A DNA stretch of 9,097 nt from an uncultured Bacteroidota bacterium (lineage in GTDB: Bacteria > Bacteroidota > Bacteroidia > Chitinophagales > S012-47). Both the position numbers and the translations under genes were made by a program. The notes beneath the pieces are model-generated. The model was not told the DNA's origin. It did not search any database and worked only from the letters and a program-made list of their open reading frames with translations. The stretch lies in the NCBI GenBank assembly GCA_913062655.1, contig CAJXXO010000090.1:1-9097 (forward strand), read 5' to 3'. Positions 1 to 3,788 of the stretch are shown here, piece after piece (position 1 is the first letter of the stretch; each line of letters starts with the position of its first letter).

Positions 1-1
1 C

Positions 2-172
2 GATACACTAAGCCAATCTACCGGTGCACTCGCCCGTAAGGTTATTGTTCGCAATTCTGACAACGAGTGGCTTAACTTAGCCGGTGACATTGCCCAAAAG
101 AGCATTTCAACCTGGTTAGCGCTGGAACTACAGCGCGCCACAATTGAGCAGCAGGGTGAAACGACCACGTGA
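2..172 (+). CDS. C-terminal fragment of an unidentified protein (5' end outside the window)
   Basis: Only the last 56 codons are present, open from the window edge to a TGA at 170-172. The other two plus-strand frames hit stops within about the first 40 bases. The visible part is hydrophilic and probably helical, with a segment reading LNLAGDIAQKSISTWLALEL and a polar Gln/Thr tail. There is no membrane segment, signal or catalytic motif, and I do not recognise the family. The phosphoesterase gene starts 18 bases downstream on the same strand, so the two may share a transcript. It is called coding because the frame stays open with ordinary codon use and ends just before the next start; its function is unknown. 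Confidence 0.6.
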   Translation, partial: DTLSQSTGALARKVIVRNSDNEWLNLAGDIAQKSISTWLALELQRATIEQQGETTT

Positions 173-190
173 AAAGCGTAAACTTGTGCT

Positions 191-700
191 ATGGCAAAAG
201 TGGGGCTGATCTCCGACACGCATGGATATATTGACGATAAGATTGTAGCCTATTTTGAAGATTGCGATCAGATTTGGCATGCCGGTGACATTGGCGGTTT
301 AGCCATTACGGATGAGCTGGCCAAAATTGCTGAAGTAAAGGCCGTCTATGGCAATATAGATGGTCAAGAGATAAGACGCGTTTGGCCGGAAAATCAACTA
401 TTCACCTATCAAGGGGTAAAAATACTGATCACCCACATTGCCGGCTATCCGGGTCGCTATAACGGCCGGGTAAAAGCTTTGATTCAGCAACATCGCCCTC
501 ACGCTGTGATGGTCGGTCACTCGCACATCGTCAAAGTACTTCGAGACGCCAGCGACAACCACCTGCACATCAATCCGGGCGCTGCCGGCATACATGGGTT
601 TCATAAGGTACGAACCATAGCTACCATGCACATTGACAATGGTCGCATGCACGACTTTCAATTAATCGAACTTGGTAAGCGGGGTGCTATCAATAGCTAA
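191..700 (+). CDS. YfcE/MJ0936-family metallophosphoesterase
   Basis: A predicted cytoplasmic calcineurin-like phosphoesterase of 169 residues, a normal length for the small YfcE/MJ0936 group. Characterised members hydrolyse phosphodiesters using two metal ions. The metal-binding set is complete and in order: D9 and H11 in SDTHG, D33 in AGDIGG, N55 in YGNID, H82 in THIAGYPG, and H110/H112 in GHSH, followed by the usual NPG turn near residue 129. The ATG at 191 puts the first beta strand (KVGLISDTHG) right at the N terminus, as family members have it. No Shine-Dalgarno is visible. The gene runs 18 bases behind the previous reading frame and its last 11 bases overlap the end of the opposing NmrA-like gene. 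The physiological substrate cannot be read from sequence. Confidence 0.93.
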   Translation: MAKVGLISDTHGYIDDKIVAYFEDCDQIWHAGDIGGLAITDELAKIAEVKAVYGNIDGQEIRRVWPENQLFTYQGVKILITHIAGYPGRYNGRVKALIQQHRPHAVMVGHSHIVKVLRDASDNHLHINPGAAGIHGFHKVRTIATMHIDNGRMHDFQLIELGKRGAINS

Positions 701-1325
701 CAAAAGGCATTTGATGCACAAATTTTTCTTCCTCAACCAGGGTCAATAAGAAACCAGCCAAGTCGGCCCTGCCGATCTTTGTACTGGCATTAACTCCTAC
801 CCAACCTACACGATAAGTACCTTTTTCCGCCTCGTCTGTTAGCCTTGGTCCTCTGACAATTGTCCATTTAGTATTGCTATTTCGCAATACTTCTGCATGC
901 GCTATAGCATCATTTAATATTTTGGGGACCGCAATCTTCATAACCCATCGGATGATTTTGTCGGGTAGTTTTGGTTGATCTTTCTCAGGAAAAGGTAGGC
1001 CTCCACCGGACAAAGAGATAATTCGATTAACATGGTTATTTTCCATAGCCAACAAAATATGCTTGGTGCCTTTTGTCTGCAGATCTGCCGGAGAACCCTT
1101 TACATGACCAAATAAGCTGAAAACCAATGCAGCTCCTTCCAATGTTTGATTTACGGATGCCTGGTCCAGCACATCACCTTGAATAATCGTAAGATTAGGG
1201 TGACTGAAGCTCACCTTTGCCGGATCACGGGCCAGGGCTCGTACCTTGTGACCTGACAAGATGGCCTTCTTTAAAAAAAGTCGACCCGTCTTACCCGTGC
1301 CGCCAAATAGTGCAATCGTTCTCAT
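690..1325 (-). CDS. NAD(P)-binding oxidoreductase, NmrA / atypical SDR (SDR_a5-like)
   Basis: A 211-residue Rossmann-fold protein, predicted soluble. The dinucleotide-binding motif GGTGKTG is at residues 8-14 after the first beta strand. Basic residues R29 and R33 at the end of the second strand favour NADPH by family precedent. A GDVLD stretch (50-54) follows, then LSGGG (105-109) and a WTIVRGPRL segment (154-162) typical of NmrA/SDR_a5 proteins. It lacks the Tyr-xxx-Lys of classical SDRs, so it may be a quinone or flavin reductase of the BLVRB/NmrA kind or a redox-sensing protein without turnover. Its ATG overlaps the stop codon of the upstream DsbA-like gene (ATGA), which points to translational coupling and a shared role. 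The function assignment stops at the superfamily. Confidence 0.88.
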   Translation of the reverse strand: MRTIALFGGTGKTGRLFLKKAILSGHKVRALARDPAKVSFSHPNLTIIQGDVLDQASVNQTLEGAALVFSLFGHVKGSPADLQTKGTKHILLAMENNHVNRIISLSGGGLPFPEKDQPKLPDKIIRWVMKIAVPKILNDAIAHAEVLRNSNTKWTIVRGPRLTDEAEKGTYRVGWVGVNASTKIGRADLAGFLLTLVEEEKFVHQMPFVSY

Positions 1326-2020
1326 TTATGGGTGGTTGTCAAAGATCGAAGAGAATTGTTTAGGGTCTTGTAATCGACATAGCCTCTTGCGATTAAATAG
1401 TAGTCTTCCCCATTCTGGACAATGACAGTCGGAAAGCCAGCTACACCAAAGGCCTGCGCTCTTTGAAAGTCAGCTTCCGCCAGTGCTATTCCCTTCTCTG
1501 ACCGCATGGCTTCCACAAAAGCGGTTCCATCTAAGCCGAACTCGGTAGCCAATTCTCCATAGGCTGCCCAATCTTCCGGAGGCATCCCTTCATAGTAAAT
1601 GGCTTTCTGAAGCCTTGAAGCAAACCTTACGGCTTCACCAGGGCGTTGCTTTTTGAAGACCGCCAGGGCTATCGATGGGGGAATGGAGGAAAAAACGGTG
1701 GAGCCTTCTTCCAGCACATTCTCCAAAAACGCGTCTCCGAATACGATGCCGGTTCGTTGTTCCACCTCTTTATAAGCTTGCTTGATGTAGGGTGCCACTT
1801 CACCAATGGGGCCAATACGTTCCCCGGTAATCATGCCGCCAGATATAACTTCAAATTCGTACTCGTCACCATGTGCTTCGTAGAGCTGTTGTATAACTGG
1901 TGAAAAACCATAGCACCAGCCGCAAAGGGCGTCATACACATATATTACTTTCATAGATGCTGATTTATCGGGCGACAAGCAGGTTGCCAGCCATAAGAGC
2001 ATGCTAAACAGCCAAACCAT
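1322..2020 (-). CDS. DsbA-family (FrnE-like) thiol oxidoreductase, CGWC active site; start uncertain
   Basis: A thioredoxin-fold protein with an inserted helical domain. The redox motif is CGWC (C33 and C36 with this start) right after the first strand KVIYVYDAL. A FPT segment carrying the cis-proline expected opposite the active site is at residues 196-198. Three in-frame starts deserve mention. The longest begins with TTG at 2068, but that TTG fits as the -33 element of the promoter. The ATG at 2020, used here, gives a 232-residue protein opening with a hydrophobic stretch ending LATC and a short polar linker, which resembles a lipoprotein signal without its usual lysines. The ATG at 1954 gives a 210-residue cytoplasmic protein starting MKVIYVYD. 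The cell location therefore depends on the start. The stop overlaps the next gene's ATG. Likely controlled by the divergent HxlR regulator. Confidence 0.88.
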   Translation of the reverse strand: MVWLFSMLLWLATCLSPDKSASMKVIYVYDALCGWCYGFSPVIQQLYEAHGDEYEFEVISGGMITGERIGPIGEVAPYIKQAYKEVEQRTGIVFGDAFLENVLEEGSTVFSSIPPSIALAVFKKQRPGEAVRFASRLQKAIYYEGMPPEDWAAYGELATEFGLDGTAFVEAMRSEKGIALAEADFQRAQAFGVAGFPTVIVQNGEDYYLIARGYVDYKTLNNSLRSLTTTHK

Positions 2021-2031
2021 TTCATTTTCAT
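1951..2031 (-). other. Possible 26-codon leader ORF, or the shifted front of a broken signal peptide
   Basis: A short frame, ATG at 2031 and TGA at 1953-1951, encodes 26 residues starting MKMKWFGCLACSYG, with three cysteines including a CLAC pair. Its stop overlaps the ATG at 1954 of the DsbA-like protein as ATGA. It runs in the frame next to the hydrophobic LATC segment of the main gene. It could be a small translated leader coupled to the downstream gene, or simply the lysine-rich start of a lipoprotein signal separated from its hydrophobic core by one lost base. The first ATG lies almost at the predicted transcription start, which weakens the leader reading; ATG 2025 is in the same frame. 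Confidence 0.25.
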
Positions 2032-2037
2032 TTATCT

Positions 2038-2068
2038 CAAAAATAGTAGCTTCGCCATCACACACCAA
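2038..2068 (-). promoter_or_regulatory. Bacteroidota-type promoter for the DsbA-like/NmrA operon
   Basis: On the minus strand a TATTTTTG at 2045-2038 matches the Bacteroidota -7 consensus TAnnTTTG exactly, and a TTG at 2068-2066 lies 20 bases further upstream, a proper -33 spacing. The predicted transcription start is near 2031-2034, giving a leader of about 11 bases to the ATG at 2020 or about 78 bases to the ATG at 1954. The match is by eye. Confidence 0.6.
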
Positions 2069-2075
2069 TTTTATT

Positions 2076-2097
2076 GTACCTACCTAAAAGTAAGTAT
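2076..2097. promoter_or_regulatory. Putative HxlR operator, imperfect inverted repeat over the regulator's start
   Basis: Two 8-base arms, GTACCTAC at 2076-2083 and GTAAGTAT at 2090-2097, are inverted repeats with 6 of 8 positions paired, separated by CTAAAA. Dimeric winged-helix regulators of the HxlR/YodB group bind inverted repeats of this type. The right arm covers the first two bases of the regulator's ATG, and the left arm ends 8 bases upstream of the -33 element of the divergent promoter. This geometry would suit self-repression together with control, possibly activation, of the minus-strand pair. Binding is inferred. Confidence 0.45.
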
Positions 2098-2419
2098 GGA
2101 CAGTAAATTATCACCACGTTGCCCCATCCGAACCACCTTGGAAATGCTAGGCGGTAAATGGCGCCTGCTGTTGATCAATGCCATTGGCAATGGGCATCAT
2201 CGCTTTGGCGCACTAAAAAGAGCCGTGCCAGAGATTAGTGAAAAAATGCTGACCCAGGAACTAAAAAACCTCGTGGATAACAGGTTGATCACCCGTACTA
2301 ATTACGGGGAGGTACCTCCACGAGTGGAATACCATCTAACGCCCATAGGCGAAAGAGCGCAAGCCTTGCTACAACCCATTAGCGAATTCGGGTTGGCCTA
2401 TATGGAGGCCCTTGACTAG
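2096..2419 (+). CDS. HxlR/YodB-family winged-helix transcriptional regulator
   Basis: A 107-residue DNA-binding protein, full length for the HxlR family. It opens with the family signature CPIRTTLEMLGGKWRLLLI (residues 9-27). A recognition region around SEKMLTQELKNL (48-59) follows, then the beta wing with PPRVEYHLTPIGE (74-86) and a C-terminal dimerisation helix. C9 is at the position of the N-terminal cysteine that senses diamide, quinones or hypochlorite in YodB and HypR of Bacillus, so redox sensing is a reasonable inference. The ATG at 2096 leaves the usual short arm before the Cys-Pro. The gene is divergent from the DsbA-like gene with an inverted repeat between them, which suggests that pair as its main target. 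Its stop codon lies in the same CTAG as the stop of the opposing DUF819 gene. Confidence 0.93.
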   Translation: MDSKLSPRCPIRTTLEMLGGKWRLLLINAIGNGHHRFGALKRAVPEISEKMLTQELKNLVDNRLITRTNYGEVPPRVEYHLTPIGERAQALLQPISEFGLAYMEALD

Positions 2420-3651
2420 TAGCCAGCCACCGTCTGCATGAGAATACCACACAACCAGGCACCATAGGTGCCCAGTGCGTATCCCAGAACAGCCAGCAAC
2501 ACCCCTACAGGTGCCAGGGCAGGGTGAAAAGCAGCCGCTACAACTGGCGCACTGGCCGCTCCGCCAATATTGGCTTTGCTACCCACCGCCAAAAAGAAAT
2601 AGGGTGCTTTTATGATCTTTCCCACCCCAAAAAGAAGGCCTACATGGATCACCATCCAGATCAAACCCACCAGAAATAAGCCCGGATTCTTGCCGATTTC
2701 GGTGATGTCCATCTTCATGCCGATGGTGGCCACGAGAAAGTAGATAAAAACGCTCCCAAAATTGGAAGCCCCTGCCCCCTCATAGTTGCGCGCCTTTGTG
2801 AAGGAGAGAATGATACCGGTGGTAGTGGCCAATACAATCAACCAAAAGAAATCGGAGGTCAGGCTAAATCGACCCAATTGAGGGGCCTTCTCCTGAATAA
2901 AAGCCGCAATATTATCCGACAGAAAATGCGCCAGCCCGGTAGCCCCCAGCCCTATACCGAGGATGATCATAAAATCGGCAAAGGAAGGAATGCGGGCATT
3001 TCTTCTGGCAAAGTCTTGCATCTTATTTTTCAGGTTGGATACAGCCGAGGCATCTGCCTTGAAGAAGCGATCCAAAGCTGCGGTGCGTCCAACACCCAAC
3101 AACAAGAAGGCCATCCATATTTCCGCCACGATCACATCTACCGTTATCATGATCGAATAGAGACTATCGCTGGGATGAAATATTTCATACATAGCCGCCT
3201 GATTGGCTCCACCACCGATCCAACTACCTGCTACTGTAGTCATCCCACGCCATACGGCATCCGGTCCGGCTCCTCCAACGATGTCAGGAGCAAACGTAGA
3301 AGTCACCAAAATGGCCAGTGGACCACCCAAAATCACCCCTACCGTACCGGTAAAGAACATGATCAGTGCTTTCGGACCCAGCTTAAAGACTTCTTTCAGA
3401 TCAATGCTGAGGGTAAGCAGCACCAAACTGGCCGGCAGGAAAAACCGCGAGGCGACAAAGTACAACTGCGACTCCTTGGGGTCAACCAACCCGGAGGTGG
3501 TAAGCAGGGAGGGCAGAAAGTAGCACAGCAACAGGGATGGAATGAAGGTGTAGAACTTCGACCAGAATGGGGTTTTCAGGGAGCTGGTGTAGAAGATCAA
3601 CGCCAGCAACACCATCAACATACCGAGAATGATAGCATCGTTTTCAACCAT
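2416..3651 (-). CDS. DUF819 (YjcL-like) multi-pass inner-membrane protein
   Basis: A 411-residue, very hydrophobic protein with roughly ten to twelve membrane segments, full length for the DUF819 family, whose biochemical role is not established as far as I know. Family-typical glycine-rich motifs are present: GSWIGGGANQAAM at residues 142-154 and GSKANIGGAASAPV at 357-370. The two halves look related. Each has a hydrophobic stretch followed by an Asp-Leu/Ile-x-Glu segment (D84 and D315) and later one of the glycine motifs, separated by a charged central loop (about 196-222). Such two-repeat layouts are common in secondary transporters, so a transport role is plausible but unproven. The ATG at 3651 is the natural start before the first helix. 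About 100 bases separate it from the divergent promoter of the glycosyltransferase operon. Confidence 0.9.
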   Translation of the reverse strand: MVENDAIILGMLMVLLALIFYTSSLKTPFWSKFYTFIPSLLLCYFLPSLLTTSGLVDPKESQLYFVASRFFLPASLVLLTLSIDLKEVFKLGPKALIMFFTGTVGVILGGPLAILVTSTFAPDIVGGAGPDAVWRGMTTVAGSWIGGGANQAAMYEIFHPSDSLYSIMITVDVIVAEIWMAFLLLGVGRTAALDRFFKADASAVSNLKNKMQDFARRNARIPSFADFMIILGIGLGATGLAHFLSDNIAAFIQEKAPQLGRFSLTSDFFWLIVLATTTGIILSFTKARNYEGAGASNFGSVFIYFLVATIGMKMDITEIGKNPGLFLVGLIWMVIHVGLLFGVGKIIKAPYFFLAVGSKANIGGAASAPVVAAAFHPALAPVGVLLAVLGYALGTYGAWLCGILMQTVAGY

Positions 3652-3744
3652 AGCCTACAAAGAAAAGGATTCTTCCTGAAGTAATTGCCCCGGCCAACAG
3701 CTTGCATTATGAGGAGAGGTAACAGTCGTCCCAAAGCAATCTCT

Positions 3745-3752
3745 TATCTTTG
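3745..3752 (+). promoter_or_regulatory. -7 promoter element of the glycosyltransferase operon
   Basis: TATCTTTG matches the Bacteroidota -7 consensus TAnnTTTG exactly. It would start transcription near 3757-3759, leaving a leader of about 30 bases before the ATG at 3789. The last part of the element overlaps the TTG (3750) that would give the longest reading frame, which argues against that TTG as start codon. I see no convincing TTG -33 element about 20 bases upstream, so the promoter is supported by one element only. Confidence 0.5.
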
Positions 3753-3788
3753 GTCACCGCGAAAAAGCACTATCCCAATCCAACGTGT

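Noticed and set aside
179..186. TAAACTTG as a -7 element for the phosphoesterase gene
   Set aside because: One mismatch to TAnnTTTG, no -33 element, and the start would fall on the ATG itself. The gene probably shares the upstream transcript.
3658..3665. TTTCTTTG on the minus strand as a promoter for the DUF819 gene
   Set aside because: One mismatch in the key TA pair, no TTG at the right spacing, and too close to the start codon.
2878..3684. A 268-codon open frame on the plus strand across the DUF819 gene
   Set aside because: Antisense to a clear membrane-protein gene; the translation is low in hydrophobic residues, rich in Gln/Gly/Arg and matches nothing I recognise.
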